Notes: generated by a model from the sequence alone, not told the origin. 64,000 bases of DNA from Paenibacillus_AR mesotrionivorans (GCF_046098205.1 NZ_JBJURJ010000010.1:193748-257747), one strand, 5' to 3'. Positions 50,327 to 59,407 are shown, counted from the stretch's first letter. Made by a program: numbers and translations.

Positions 50327-52560
50327 GGAATCGCATCCTTCCAAACCTTTTCTAGCTTCGCAACGGGAGTGTCGAGGATCGTGGTTCCATTCACTTCAAT
50401 CTTCAAATCACCGCGGGCAGCGGCCACACGGCCAATCTCACCTACGGGAACACCGGCAGCGGACAAATGGGCAACCAGCGCAGCAGCCTTATCCGCCTTC
50501 ACGCTCACCAATATCCGGGACTGGCTTTCGCTGAACAGCAGGTGATCCGCACGCAGCTCCGAAGCCAGCTTCACACTAGCGCCAACCCGGCCGCTGATAC
50601 AGGACTCTGCCAGCGCCGCTGCCAAACCGCCGTCGGACACGTCATGGGCCGATGCCACCAGACCTGCCTGAATAGCAGAGAGCAAACCATCCAAAAGCTT
50701 CTTTTCCACATCCAAATCGATAACCGGCGGACGTCCTTCGGTCACACCATGAACGGCGTATTGGAATTCGCTTCCGCCCAGCTCGGCGCGGGTTTCGCCC
50801 AACAGAAGGATCACATCCCCCTCCTGCTTGAAGCCCTGAGTGGTGATATGGTCGGTATCATGGACCAGACCCACCATACCTACCACCGGCGTGGGGTAAA
50901 TCGCGCCTTTGTTATTCTCATTGTACAAGCTCACGTTGCCGCCGATAACGGGCGTGCCAAGACGCCGGCAGGCCTCCGCCATGCCGTCCACCGATTTCTC
51001 CAATTGCCAGAAGATCTCCGGCTTCTCCGGGTTACCGAAGTTCAGGTTATCCGTAATCGCCAAAGGCTCCGCACCGGAGCATACGATATTCCGGGCCGCT
51101 TCGGCCAAGGCAATAGCGCCACCCACCTCGGGGTCCAGGTAAACAAACCGGCTGTTGCAGTCCGTGGTCATAGCCAGTGCTTTGCGTGTGCCGGGCACAC
51201 CCACTACCGCCGCGTCCGAACCGGGCTGAACGAAGGTTTCCGTCCGCACCATGAAGTCGTACTGGTTATATACCCATTCCTTGCTGGCTACAGTCGGAGA
51301 GCCGAGCACCTTGAGCAGCGCTTCCTCTAGACTGGCCGGGGCCGGGTAACGCAGAGTGTCTACAGCTGCATTTTCCACATAATAAGCAGGCACTTCAGAA
51401 GCCTTGTGGTACATGGGGCACTCGTCCACCAAGGCCGTTACCGGCATGTCGCCTACCAGCTCACCCTTATGGAACAGCTTCAGGTTGCCGTCATCGGTTA
51501 CTTTGCCCACCTTGGCGCAATGGAGTCCCCAACGCTCAAAAATCTCCTTGGCCTGAGCCTCATGCTCCGGCTTGACTACAAACAGCATCCGCTCCTGGGA
51601 TTCAGAGAGCATCATTTCGTAAGGAGTCATGCCCTCCTCACGCTGAGGCACCTCGTCCAGGTACAGCTCCATGCCGTTGCCGGCCTTGCTGGCCATTTCC
51701 GAGCTGGAGCAGGTAAGTCCCGCTGCACCCATATCCTGAATGCCTACCACGATACCGGAATCGATCAGCTCCAATGTGGCTTCCAGTACCAGCTTTTCCA
51801 TAAAAGGATCGCCTACCTGCACAGCCGTCCGCTTGGCTTCGGACTCCTCTGTCAGTTCAACGGAAGCGAAGGTAGCGCCGTGAATGCCGTCCCGTCCGGT
51901 GGCCGGTCCCACATAGAACACGGGGTTGCCGATGCCTTGGGCGACGCCCTTCTGGATTTTGTCATGGTCGATGAGTCCGACGCACATGGCGTTCACCAGC
52001 GGATTGCCCTCGTAGCTTTCGTCGAACATGACTTCCCCGCCAACGGTGGGGATGCCGATACAGTTGCCGTAGCCTGCAATGCCGGATACCACATGCTCGA
52101 ACAGATATTTCACTCGTTCGTTGTTCAGCTTGCCGAAGCGCAGGGAATTGAGCAGTGCAATCGGCCGTGAGCCCATGGAAAAAATATCACGGATAATGCC
52201 GCCCACCCCTGTTGCAGCGCCTTGGTACGGCTCCACTGCCGAAGGGTGGTTATGGCTTTCGATTTTGAATACAACTGCCTGGTTGTCGCCGATGTCCACG
52301 ATACCCGCACCTTCGCCGGGGCCCATCAGGACCTTCGGTCCGGTAACGGGGAATTTTTTCAGCACAACCTTGGAATTTTTGTAGGAGCAGTGCTCCGACC
52401 ACATGACGCTGAACACGCCGATTTCCACATAATTGGGCTTGCGTCCAAGGAAGCCGCAGATCTTGGCATACTCCTCGTCGGTTACGCCAAACTGACGGTA
52501 AATCTGTTGTTCCTCGATCTGCTGTGCGTTGGGCTCCTTAGCCGATAGCTGCTGCGCCAT
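50308..52560 (-). CDS. purL: FGAM synthase subunit II (small PurL)
   Basis: 750 residues, the size of the Bacillus small-type PurL that works with separate PurS and PurQ. Signatures: VGVFSVMWSEHCSYKNSK-like opening (EIGVFSVMWSEHC), GPGEGAGIVDIG, HNHPSAVEPYQGAATGVGG, GIQDMGAAGLTCSSSEMA and the second-half GGNVSLYNEN. Overlaps purQ by 23 nt upstream and purF by 19 nt downstream, so the block is translationally coupled. Confidence 0.97.
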   Translation of the reverse strand: MAQQLSAKEPNAQQIEEQQIYRQFGVTDEEYAKICGFLGRKPNYVEIGVFSVMWSEHCSYKNSKVVLKKFPVTGPKVLMGPGEGAGIVDIGDNQAVVFKIESHNHPSAVEPYQGAATGVGGIIRDIFSMGSRPIALLNSLRFGKLNNERVKYLFEHVVSGIAGYGNCIGIPTVGGEVMFDESYEGNPLVNAMCVGLIDHDKIQKGVAQGIGNPVFYVGPATGRDGIHGATFASVELTEESEAKRTAVQVGDPFMEKLVLEATLELIDSGIVVGIQDMGAAGLTCSSSEMASKAGNGMELYLDEVPQREEGMTPYEMMLSESQERMLFVVKPEHEAQAKEIFERWGLHCAKVGKVTDDGNLKLFHKGELVGDMPVTALVDECPMYHKASEVPAYYVENAAVDTLRYPAPASLEEALLKVLGSPTVASKEWVYNQYDFMVRTETFVQPGSDAAVVGVPGTRKALAMTTDCNSRFVYLDPEVGGAIALAEAARNIVCSGAEPLAITDNLNFGNPEKPEIFWQLEKSVDGMAEACRRLGTPVIGGNVSLYNENNKGAIYPTPVVGMVGLVHDTDHITTQGFKQEGDVILLLGETRAELGGSEFQYAVHGVTEGRPPVIDLDVEKKLLDGLLSAIQAGLVASAHDVSDGGLAAALAESCISGRVGASVKLASELRADHLLFSESQSRILVSVKADKAAALVAHLSAAGVPVGEIGRVAAARGDLKIEVNGTTILDTPVAKLEKVWKDAIPCLMKS

Positions 52561-53230
52561 GTTTTTCCCTCCAGGTGTTCAAAATCGATTTGAAAATCCG
52601 CACGCCGTCCTCAGATCCGAGGAGTTGGCTGACCGCCCGTTCGGGATGGGGCATCATGCCCAGCACGTTGCCATCCTTGGAGCAGACGCCGGCGATGTTG
52701 CCGACGGAGCCGTTGGGGTTCTCCCCGGCGTAACGGAAGACGATCTGGTTATTGAGTTCAAGCTCCCGCAGGGTCGCCTCGTCGCAGTAGAAATTACCTT
52801 CCCCATGGGCGATGGGGATGTCGATTTCTTCCCCGGCCGCATATTCGGAGGTGAAGGTGGTGTTGTTGTTCTCCACCTTGAGCATTGTGGAATGGCAGCG
52901 GAATTTCAGGGTTTGGTTGCGCAAAAGTGCGCCCGGCAGAAGTCCGGCTTCGGTAAGAATCTGGAAGCCGTTGCAGATGCCGATGATGGTTTTGCCTTGG
53001 GCCGCCGCCTCTACCAATGCGCCCATGACAGGAGCAAAGCGGGCAATGGCGCCGCACCGCAGGTAATCCCCGTAGGAGAAGCCGCCGGGGACAATGATGC
53101 AATCGTAGGAGGAGAGGTCCGTCGCCGTATGCCAGACATACTCCACCGGCTGGCCGATGGTGGACTCTACCGCTTTGTAGCAATCCAGGTCGCAGTTGGA
53201 GCCTGGAAAGACCAAGACTGCGAATTTCAT
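52538..53230 (-). CDS. purQ: FGAM synthase glutaminase subunit
   Basis: 230 residues from ATG 53230, 1 nt after the purS stop; the open frame extends upstream over purS but only as a shadow. Class I glutamine amidotransferase: MKFAVLVFPGSNCDLD opening, catalytic Cys in TIIGICNGFQIL and His in VLGMMPHPERAV. Supplies ammonia to PurL. Confidence 0.97.
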   Translation of the reverse strand: MKFAVLVFPGSNCDLDCYKAVESTIGQPVEYVWHTATDLSSYDCIIVPGGFSYGDYLRCGAIARFAPVMGALVEAAAQGKTIIGICNGFQILTEAGLLPGALLRNQTLKFRCHSTMLKVENNNTTFTSEYAAGEEIDIPIAHGEGNFYCDEATLRELELNNQIVFRYAGENPNGSVGNIAGVCSKDGNVLGMMPHPERAVSQLLGSEDGVRIFKSILNTWREKHGAAAIG

Positions 53231-53231
53231 T

Positions 53232-53480
53232 TTAGTAACCCTCCAGTTCAAAGCGGTAGTCTTCGATGACGGTGTTGGCGAGCAGCTTCTCGCACATGGT
53301 CCGCACCCGGGCTTCCGCCTCGTTCCGGTCAACGGTGTTCAGGGTCAGTTCCAGGTACTTGCCGATGCGCACCTTGCCCACTTCGTTAAAGCCCATGGAG
53401 TGCAGGGCCCCTTGAACCGCATTGCCTTGGGGATCAAGCACGCTTTGCTTGATGGTCACGTAAACTGTCGCTTTGATCAT
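53232..53480 (-). CDS. purS: FGAM synthase subunit PurS
   Basis: 82 residues: IKATVYVTIKQSVLDPQGNA, then GFNEVGKVRIGKYLEL, the usual small bridge between PurL and PurQ. First gene of the tightly packed SQLF block; the 511-bp gap before it holds array E. Confidence 0.96.
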   Translation of the reverse strand: MIKATVYVTIKQSVLDPQGNAVQGALHSMGFNEVGKVRIGKYLELTLNTVDRNEAEARVRTMCEKLLANTVIEDYRFELEGY

Positions 53481-53585
53481 TTGCCGGATTCCTCCCGAAA
53501 GTCATTCATAGTGTGCCCGGCGCGCGCGGTGGCTCTAAGTTGGCCCGGCGCGGAGGGGCGTTGTGTTTTATTCATAAAATGCCAC

Positions 53586-53685
53586 CAGCCGACTGGGCTT
53601 ACGATTCGCGATGCCGTCGGCCAGCTTGGCTTACGCTTCGCGATACTGTCGGCCAACTGGGCATACGGTTCGCGATGCCATCCGC
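53586..53685. repeat. Three tandem ~32-bp repeats next to array E
   Basis: Three diverged copies of GACTGGGCTTACGATTCGCG followed by ATGCCGTCGGCCA, at about 53590, 53624 and 53656. They directly precede array E in the purC-purS gap. Confidence 0.7.
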
Positions 53686-53694
53686 CGTATCAGC

Positions 53695-53877
53695 TAACGG
53701 ACCGTGGTTCCGTTATTTTGCCAAAATCGCGCTTTTCTGCTGCTTAACGGACCCTAGTACCGTTATTGTGCCGAAAGTGGGCCAAAAAGCAGTGTGTTGG
53801 GCGGAATAGCGGAACCTGTGTCCGTAAGATCCGGCAAAAGCTCCATTTCTGCGAAATAGCGGATCGTGAGTCCCCGA
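53695..53877. repeat. Four-unit palindromic array E
   Basis: Forward units at 53695-53717 (TAACGGACCGTGGTTCCGTT) and 53745-53767 (TAACGGACCCTAGTACCGTT); reversed units at 53805-53827 (GCGGAACCTGTGTCCGTAA) and 53855-53877. Centres 53706, 53756, 53816, 53866: exactly 50, 60, 50. Its reversed units resemble those of array G (GGAACCTGTGTCCGT), 23 kb away. In the purC-purS gap, which has no gene. Confidence 0.88.
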
Positions 53878-53991
53878 AGCTGCCGGTTCGTCCGTTTGTG
53901 CGGGCCACGGCCCGCCTCACTCGCTAGTGCGGGGCCATCGACCGGCTTACTCCGCTCCATCGGCCCCCTTACTCGCCCCACACATTCAACT

Positions 53992-54879
53992 CTACTCCGC
54001 TGCCGTCAGCCTGCGGTAGATCTCCCGGTAGCGGTTGGCCGTGGCCTCTACCACCTCGTTGGGCAGCGGCGCAGGCGGGCTGTTTTTGTCCCAGCCGGAG
54101 CCGGTCAGATAGGTGCGCACCGGTTCCTTGTCCATGCTGTCGATCTCCGTATCCAAGGCATAATTCTCCACTGCCCAGAAGCGGGAGGAATCCGGCGTAA
54201 AAATCTCGTCGATGAGAATAATCCGCCCGTCCAGGATGCCGAACTCGAACTTGGTGTCCGCCAGGATAATACCCCGCTTGCGGCAGTATTCATGGGCGGC
54301 CTTGTACAACAGAATGCTGCGGCGCTCCAGCTCGTCGGTGAGCTCTGCACCCACCAGCTCCTTCATGCGCGCAATGGAGATATCCTCGTCGTGGCCCACA
54401 TCGTTTTTGGCGGATGGGGTAAAAATCGGCTCCGGCAGCTCCTGGTTCTTGCGTAGCCCCTCCGGAAGCTTGCGGCCGTTGATCTCGCCGGTGGCCTGGT
54501 ACTGGCGCCAGCCGCCCCCGGTGATATAACCGCGGACGATGCATTCGATGTCGATGCGCTGGGCTTTTTTGGCCACCATGATCCGGTCCTTCAATAGCTC
54601 CGGCGCCGTCACCAGGTCACCCAGCTTCTCCACATCCGTATGCACCACATGGTTTTCCTGGAGGGAGGCGGTTTGTTCAAACCAGAATGCGCTGATCCGG
54701 TTCAGCATGTTCCCCTTGTCGGGAACCGCCGGGGACAGGATGTAGTCGAACGCAGAGATCCGGTCCGTCACCACCAGCAGCATTTCCTCGCCCAAATCAT
54801 ACAGCTCCCGCACCTTGCCTTTGTACAAAAGCGGAGCCTTGACCAATTCCACCGCCGTCGACAATGTTGTTGTTACCAC
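53992..54879 (-). CDS. purC: SAICAR synthetase, long form
   Basis: 295 residues from GTG 54879 behind AGGAGGT. LLYKGKVRELYDLGEEMLLVVTDRISAFD opening, DIECIVRGYITGGGWRQYQ, ILADTKFEFGILDG and IDEIFTPDSSRFW are the ATP and CAIR sites. It is the ~295-residue (yeast/actinobacterial-like) form rather than the ~240-residue B. subtilis PurC. Joins aspartate to CAIR. Between purB and the SQLF block. Confidence 0.97.
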   Translation of the reverse strand: MVTTTLSTAVELVKAPLLYKGKVRELYDLGEEMLLVVTDRISAFDYILSPAVPDKGNMLNRISAFWFEQTASLQENHVVHTDVEKLGDLVTAPELLKDRIMVAKKAQRIDIECIVRGYITGGGWRQYQATGEINGRKLPEGLRKNQELPEPIFTPSAKNDVGHDEDISIARMKELVGAELTDELERRSILLYKAAHEYCRKRGIILADTKFEFGILDGRIILIDEIFTPDSSRFWAVENYALDTEIDSMDKEPVRTYLTGSGWDKNSPPAPLPNEVVEATANRYREIYRRLTAAE

Positions 54880-55075
54880 GTTAAGGAAACCTCCTGTTTT
54901 GCGCCACTCCGGTTTAGGTTGTGTTGGCTAACACGCCATGAAACGGAAGGGCATAGAGTCCGGCGCAGGCGCCGGGTGTTGGTAAACCAGGTGAAGCATG
55001 ATAGGTGAAAAGCTTCGGCCACAGCCGCCGCGGAACTGTCTCAAGCCCCCGGCAGCCGGAAAAGGCTAAAGCTCC

Positions 55076-56374
55076 TTACTCGGTCAGCCCCAGCTTGCGG
55101 AAAATGGTGTCCACATGCTTCAGATGCCACGAGGGATTGAAACAATCGTCGATTTCCTCGGCGGTCAGCGTCTTGGAGATAGTCGGGTCCGCTTCAATAA
55201 TGGAGCGGAACTGGCGCTGCTCCTCCCACGCCTTCATGGCGTTGGGCTGAACGGTATCGTAAGCCTGCTCGCGGCTGAAGCCTTTGTCGATGAGCTTGGT
55301 CATCACCCGTCCGGAGAAGGGCACGCCGTAGGTGCTTTGCATGTTGCGCTTCATATTTTCCGGGAACACGGTGAGGTTCTTGATGATGTTGCCCAGGCGG
55401 TTCAGCATGTAATCCAGGAGCGCGGTGGCGTCCGGCAGGATGATGCGCTCCACGGAGGAGTGGGAGATATCCCGCTCATGCCACAGCGGCACGTTCTCGT
55501 AGGCGGACAGCATGTGGCCGCGGATGACCCGGGAGAGGCCGGAGATGTTCTCGCAGCCGATGGGGTTGCGCTTGTGGGGCATAGCCGAGGAGCCTTTTTG
55601 GCCCTTGGCGAAGGGCTCCTCCACCTCGCGGAATTCGCTCTTTTGGAGGCCGCGGATTTCGGTGGCGAACTTGTCCATGGAGGTGGCGATGAGCGCCAGA
55701 GTCGCCATGTATTGAGCATGACGGTCCCGCTGGAGGGTCTGGGTGGAGATCGGCGCCGCTTTTGTACCCAGCTTGCTGCAGACATACTCTTCAATGAAGG
55801 GATCGATGTTGGCGTAGGTGCCTACCGCACCGGAAATTTTGCCGTACTGCACCTCGTCGGCTGCGCGGCGGAAACGCTCCAGGTTCCGCTTCATTTCTTC
55901 ATGCCACAAGGCCATTTTCAGCCCGAAGGTAGTTGGCTCTGCATGGACGCCGTGGGTGCGCCCCATCATGGGAGTATCCTTGTAGGCGATGGCCTTGTCT
56001 TTCAGGATGGTGATGAAATTCTCCAGGTCCTTCTCCAGAATCCGGTTGGCTTGGAGGAGCAGGTAACCCAGGGCGGTATCCACCACATCTGTGGAGGTCA
56101 GCCCGTAGTGGACCCATTTGCGCTCCTCGCCAAGGGATTCGGACACCGCCCGGGTAAACGCGATAACGTCGTGGCGGGTTTCCTGCTCGATTTCGTAGAT
56201 GCGGTCAATATTGAAGGTAGCGTTTGCGCGGAGAGCGGTGACGTCCTCCTTGGGGATAACCCCCAACTCCGACCAGGCTTCACAGGAGAGGATTTCAACC
56301 TCCAGCCAGGCCTTGAATTTGTTCTCTTCTGTCCAAATGGACGACATTTCCTTGCGGCTATAACGCTCCAGCAT
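55076..56374 (-). CDS. purB: Adenylosuccinate lyase
   Basis: 432 residues, AGGAGG just before the ATG. Fumarase-superfamily signature GSSAMPHKRNPIGCENI with the catalytic Ser loop; MMGRTHGVHAEPTTFGLKMALW carries the catalytic His; YGLTSTDVVDTALG is also typical. Cleaves fumarate from both SAICAR and adenylosuccinate. 196 bp separate it from purC, with no feature visible there. Confidence 0.97.
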   Translation of the reverse strand: MLERYSRKEMSSIWTEENKFKAWLEVEILSCEAWSELGVIPKEDVTALRANATFNIDRIYEIEQETRHDVIAFTRAVSESLGEERKWVHYGLTSTDVVDTALGYLLLQANRILEKDLENFITILKDKAIAYKDTPMMGRTHGVHAEPTTFGLKMALWHEEMKRNLERFRRAADEVQYGKISGAVGTYANIDPFIEEYVCSKLGTKAAPISTQTLQRDRHAQYMATLALIATSMDKFATEIRGLQKSEFREVEEPFAKGQKGSSAMPHKRNPIGCENISGLSRVIRGHMLSAYENVPLWHERDISHSSVERIILPDATALLDYMLNRLGNIIKNLTVFPENMKRNMQSTYGVPFSGRVMTKLIDKGFSREQAYDTVQPNAMKAWEEQRQFRSIIEADPTISKTLTAEEIDDCFNPSWHLKHVDTIFRKLGLTE

Positions 56375-56462
56375 GTGGAACCTCCTAATGGTATGCTTAT
56401 TGCTTGTATGGTTGCGCCGGTGGGTCCGGCGTTTACGTTAATTCTTGTATTCGTTAGTGTGG

Positions 56463-56646
56463 CCAAATGCAAAAGTGCAGTTATTTTCGCCCGTTTTCCT
56501 TCTGGAACGGGGTCTTGCTGCAAAAGTGCAGTTATTTTCCGTCATTCGGCTACCAAACGGGGCATTTCCGCAAAATAACTGTATTTTTGCATGATAGCCG
56601 GCTTCTATGGCCAAAGTTTACAAAATAACTGCACTTTTGCAGGATG
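56463..56646. repeat. Four-unit palindromic array F (TGCAAAAGTGCA core)
   Basis: TGCAAAAGTGCAGTTATTTT occurs at 56468-56487 and 56519-56538; its reverse complement at 56572-56591 (2 changes) and 56622-56641 (perfect). On the same 23-bp register as the other arrays, centres are 56474, 56525, 56585, 56635: spacing 51, 60, 50. Its core sequence differs entirely from TAACGGA, yet geometry and orientation are the same. In the purK-purB gap. Confidence 0.88.
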
Positions 56647-56684
56647 GGCTGGTGTGGCGGACGCGAACCGAGAATGCTATTGTG

Positions 56685-57003
56685 CCAGGCATGAGCCGGG
56701 ATCGGCCGCGCTTGGGACATCAGCCGGGATGGGCTGGTGAGCCGGGACCGACTGCTTGTCGGGCATGAGCCAGGATCGGCTGCATGCCGGGCACAAGCCG
56801 GGATCGGACGCGTGCGGCGACATGAGCCGGGATCGGCTGGTGAGCCGGAATCGGCTGCGTGCCGGGTATGAGCCAGGATCGGCTGCATGCCGGGCACAAG
56901 CCGTGATCGGACGCGTGCGGCGACATGAGCCGGGATCGGCTGCGTGCCGGGTATGAGCCAGGATCAGCTGCATGCCGGGCACAAGCCGGGCTGGGCTGCG
57001 TGC
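56685..57003. repeat. GC-rich minisatellite after array F
   Basis: About 17 diverged tandem copies of an 18-bp motif (ATGAGCCGGGATCGGCTG and variants such as GCACAAGCCGGGATCGGAC). Higher-order blocks begin at 56765, 56868 and 56953. Open frames in both directions over it follow from the 18-bp period and are not genes. With array F it fills the 56375-57036 gap between purB and purK. Confidence 0.8.
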
Positions 57004-57036
57004 TGCACGAGTGTGCCGAGGACAGCCAGCTGCCCT

Positions 57037-58230
57037 CTAGCTCCAAGCCTTGCATTCCTCCGCCCAGATGCCGGTCTCCCGAACCCAGGCCAGCGCCTGC
57101 GCCGTATCGGCAGCCAGCAGGTTCACGTGGCCCATCTTCCGCCGGGCCTTGGCCTCGGCCTTGCCGTAGAGGTGGAGCTTCAGCGCCACTCCCTCCGGCT
57201 CCTTCTCCTGCGCCGCCAGCCAATCCAGCAGTGGCACCTGATGCTCGCCCAGCACATTCACCATCACCACTGGGGATAACAGCTCCACCGGGCCCAACGG
57301 CAAATTGCAGACGGCCCGCACATGCTGCTCAAACTGGGAGGTGGCGCAGGCTTCCATGGTGTAGTGGCCGGAGTTGTGGGGCCGGGGGGCCAGCTCGTTG
57401 ACGTACAGCTCGCCGGATTCCGTTACAAACATCTCCACCGCCAGCAGGCCCACCATGTCCAGGGACTCCGCCAGCCGGGCGGCCAGCTCCTCAGCCCGCT
57501 GCCGCACCTCCGCCGGAATCCGCGCCGGCACAATGGACAGGTGCAGGATATTGCCCACGTGGATGTTCTCCGCCACCGGGAACACCTTCACCTCGCCCCG
57601 GGGGCTCCGGGCGGCAATCGCCGAGATCTCCTGCCGGAAGCTGATGAACTGCTCCAGCACCAGCTCCACGCCGCTTTGGCAGAGAGCAGCATAAGCAGCT
57701 TCGCATTCGTCCGGCGAACGGAGCACCCATTGGCCCTTGCCGTCGTAGCCGCCGGAGACCGTCTTCAGCACACAGGGTGTGCCGAACCGGGCCACCGCCG
57801 CCTCCAGCTCCGCCAAGCTGCCCACCGGCGCATAAGGCGCCACCGGCACTCCGGCGGCCTCGATGGCCCGCTTCTCCCGCAGCCGGTGCTGGGTGGTGTG
57901 CAGCAGGGTGCTGCCCTGAGGCACGTAAGATTCCCGGGCCAGCATCTCCGCTACCCCGGAGCTGACATTTTCGAATTCGTAGGTAATCACATCCGAAATC
58001 CGGGCCAGCTCCCTGGCGGCTTCTTCGTCGCCGTAGGACGCCGTGATCTGGCGGGCTCCCGCCTGCTGCATGGGCGAATCCGGCGAAGGCTCCAGCGTCG
58101 CGAAGCGGTAGCCCATATGGGTGCCTGCCAAAGCCAGCATCCGGCCCAGCTGTCCGCCGCCCAGCACCCCGATGGTGCTGCCGGGCAGGATCACTTTTCC
58201 CTGTCCGCCCGTTCTGTCATTTCCGTTCAT
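57037..58230 (-). CDS. purK: N5-carboxyaminoimidazole ribonucleotide synthase
   Basis: 397 residues from ATG 58230 (AGGTGG 10 nt upstream); a TTG 14 codons earlier is not preferred. ATP-grasp: IGVLGGGQLGRMLALAGTHMG, VLKTVSGGYDGKGQWVL, FISFRQEISAIAARSPRGEV and VNELAPRPHNSGHYT. Carboxylates AIR to N5-CAIR with ATP and bicarbonate; PurE, 98 bp upstream, then shifts the carboxyl group. Confidence 0.96.
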   Translation of the reverse strand: MNGNDRTGGQGKVILPGSTIGVLGGGQLGRMLALAGTHMGYRFATLEPSPDSPMQQAGARQITASYGDEEAARELARISDVITYEFENVSSGVAEMLARESYVPQGSTLLHTTQHRLREKRAIEAAGVPVAPYAPVGSLAELEAAVARFGTPCVLKTVSGGYDGKGQWVLRSPDECEAAYAALCQSGVELVLEQFISFRQEISAIAARSPRGEVKVFPVAENIHVGNILHLSIVPARIPAEVRQRAEELAARLAESLDMVGLLAVEMFVTESGELYVNELAPRPHNSGHYTMEACATSQFEQHVRAVCNLPLGPVELLSPVVMVNVLGEHQVPLLDWLAAQEKEPEGVALKLHLYGKAEAKARRKMGHVNLLAADTAQALAWVRETGIWAEECKAWS

Positions 58231-58328
58231 CACAGACCTGTCCACCTTTCCCTTATCCCCCTCCGCAGCCAAGCATCCCGTCAGAATCCAGTTCTTCCGG
58301 TCCGCTCAGCCGCCGCAGGTGTCCCCGC

Positions 58329-58817
58329 CTATACCAGCCGGTCGCTGCTCTCCGCCGCTTCCTTGCCGATCCGCTCCCGCCGTGCCGCTACCTTGGCCGA
58401 CAGCTCCGGGTCGAAGGCGCCCAGAATCTGGGCGGCCAAAAGCCCGGCATTGGTGGCTCCGGCATTGCCGATGGCCACCGTAGCCACCGGAATGCCGCCG
58501 GGCATCTGGACGATGGACAAAAGCGAGTCCAGCCCGTTTAAAGTGGAGCTCTTCACCGGGACGCCAATTACCGGCAGCACCGTCTTCGCCGCCACCATTC
58601 CCGGCAGATGGGCAGCGCCGCCCGCTCCGGCGATGATTACCTTGATGCCGCGTCCCGCCGCTTGCTCCGCATATTGAAACATCAGATCCGGCGTGCGGTG
58701 TGCGGACACCACCTTCTTTTCGTAGGGGATACCGAATTCCTCCAAGGGCTGGCAGGCAAGCTTCATGGTTTCCCAATCCGACTGGCTGCCCATGATTACT
58801 CCGACAACTGGCGTCAT
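58329..58817 (-). CDS. purE: N5-CAIR mutase (class I PurE)
   Basis: 162 residues from ATG 58817 behind AGAAGGTCG; the open frame upstream is non-coding leader. VVGVIMGSQSDWETM, VVSAHRTPDLMFQYAE and IAGAGGAAHLPGMVAA are the class I PurE signatures, consistent with a PurK partner. First gene of the operon, about 550 nt downstream of the predicted transcription start, behind a guanine riboswitch. Confidence 0.97.
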   Translation of the reverse strand: MTPVVGVIMGSQSDWETMKLACQPLEEFGIPYEKKVVSAHRTPDLMFQYAEQAAGRGIKVIIAGAGGAAHLPGMVAAKTVLPVIGVPVKSSTLNGLDSLLSIVQMPGGIPVATVAIGNAGATNAGLLAAQILGAFDPELSAKVAARRERIGKEAAESSDRLV

Positions 58818-59064
58818 GCAAACGACCTTCTTTCCGTAGAGACGGTTATAATATGAATGCATCCGGCGGACAGGGCCTCCAAACCGCTTCCCTCTGCAAA
58901 AATCCCCCAAAAGTGACGAGATGCTCTGAAGCGTATTCCGGTTACTTTTAGAGGAGTTCTCCTTATGAAGAGGCGCATGCTGCAGCATCTTCATAAAAAA
59001 ACAACGCGGCAAGCCAATATTCACCTGTGGCCGCAAAAGCAGATAGCCGCAGGCAAAAGGCAAA

Positions 59065-59092
59065 GGAAGGACCCCAAAGGGTCCGGCCTTCC
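59065..59092 (-). terminator. Second leader terminator candidate upstream of purE
   Basis: GGACCC/GGGTCC with a 4-nt loop and outer GGAA/TTCC, followed on the minus strand by TTCCTTTGCCTTTTG. Another stem (GGGCGTG/CACGCCC, 59108-59125) lies between it and the first terminator. Confidence 0.5.
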
Positions 59093-59152
59093 CGGCGGTT
59101 TCCCGGGGCGTGTCTGGCACGCCCTGCGCGCATGCAGCCCAGACGCAAAACC

Positions 59153-59168
59153 CCGGTAAACCGGGGCG
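59153..59168 (-). terminator. Riboswitch-associated terminator candidate
   Basis: On the minus strand CCCCGGT-TT-ACCGGGG followed by TTTTG, about 100 nt downstream of the guanine aptamer. Likely the element the riboswitch controls; the antiterminator pairing could not be worked out by eye. Confidence 0.6.
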
Positions 59169-59261
59169 CCGGCCGCACACACAAAAGCAATTCACGGATA
59201 TGAGCGAATATGGCTGCCGCGTAAAAATTCCGCAGGGCAAACCCAAATAAAGCATCCTTCG

Positions 59262-59329
59262 CTCGTAGTCCGGTCATTTACGGTAACCGGGTAGAAACGT
59301 TCGGGCCCTATCCCCGAATATATACGAGT
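59262..59329 (-). promoter_or_regulatory. Guanine riboswitch of the pur operon
   Basis: On the minus strand: P1 ACTCGTA / TACGAG(T), conserved core ...GTTTCTACCCGGTTACCG and TAAATGACCGGACTACGAG. The J2/3 TTTCTACC and the L2/L3-type loops of the purine class are in place. The base at the specificity position is C (GGACTA), which selects guanine/hypoxanthine; adenine riboswitches have GATTA. It starts about 37 nt after the predicted transcription start. Guanine would shut the operon by premature termination. Confidence 0.92.
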
Positions 59330-59372
59330 CATGCAACGAATGCAAAATATAACAGTTTACTTGTCCATGTTA

Positions 59373-59402
59373 AGTTTAACAGCCGCGCAGCGCCTATGTC
59401 AA
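59373..59402 (-). promoter_or_regulatory. Promoter of the purine operon
   Basis: Minus strand TTGACA (59397-59402) and TAAACT (59373-59378), 18-bp spacer; start near 59366. Confidence 0.75.
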
Positions 59403-59407
59403 CCTTA

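Noticed and set aside
55115..56578. Plus-strand open frame of 487 codons opposite purB
   Set aside because: Antisense shadow of a clear purB gene; no recognisable protein motifs.
56685..57003. A repeat-protein gene in the GC-rich tract between purB and purK
   Set aside because: The 18-bp period opens frames on both strands equally; no start with a ribosome site and the repeats are diverged without codon preference.
59285..59303. A third PurBox at the CGTTCGGG stretch
   Set aside because: It forms part of the guanine aptamer core; kept only as a note on overlap, not as an operator.
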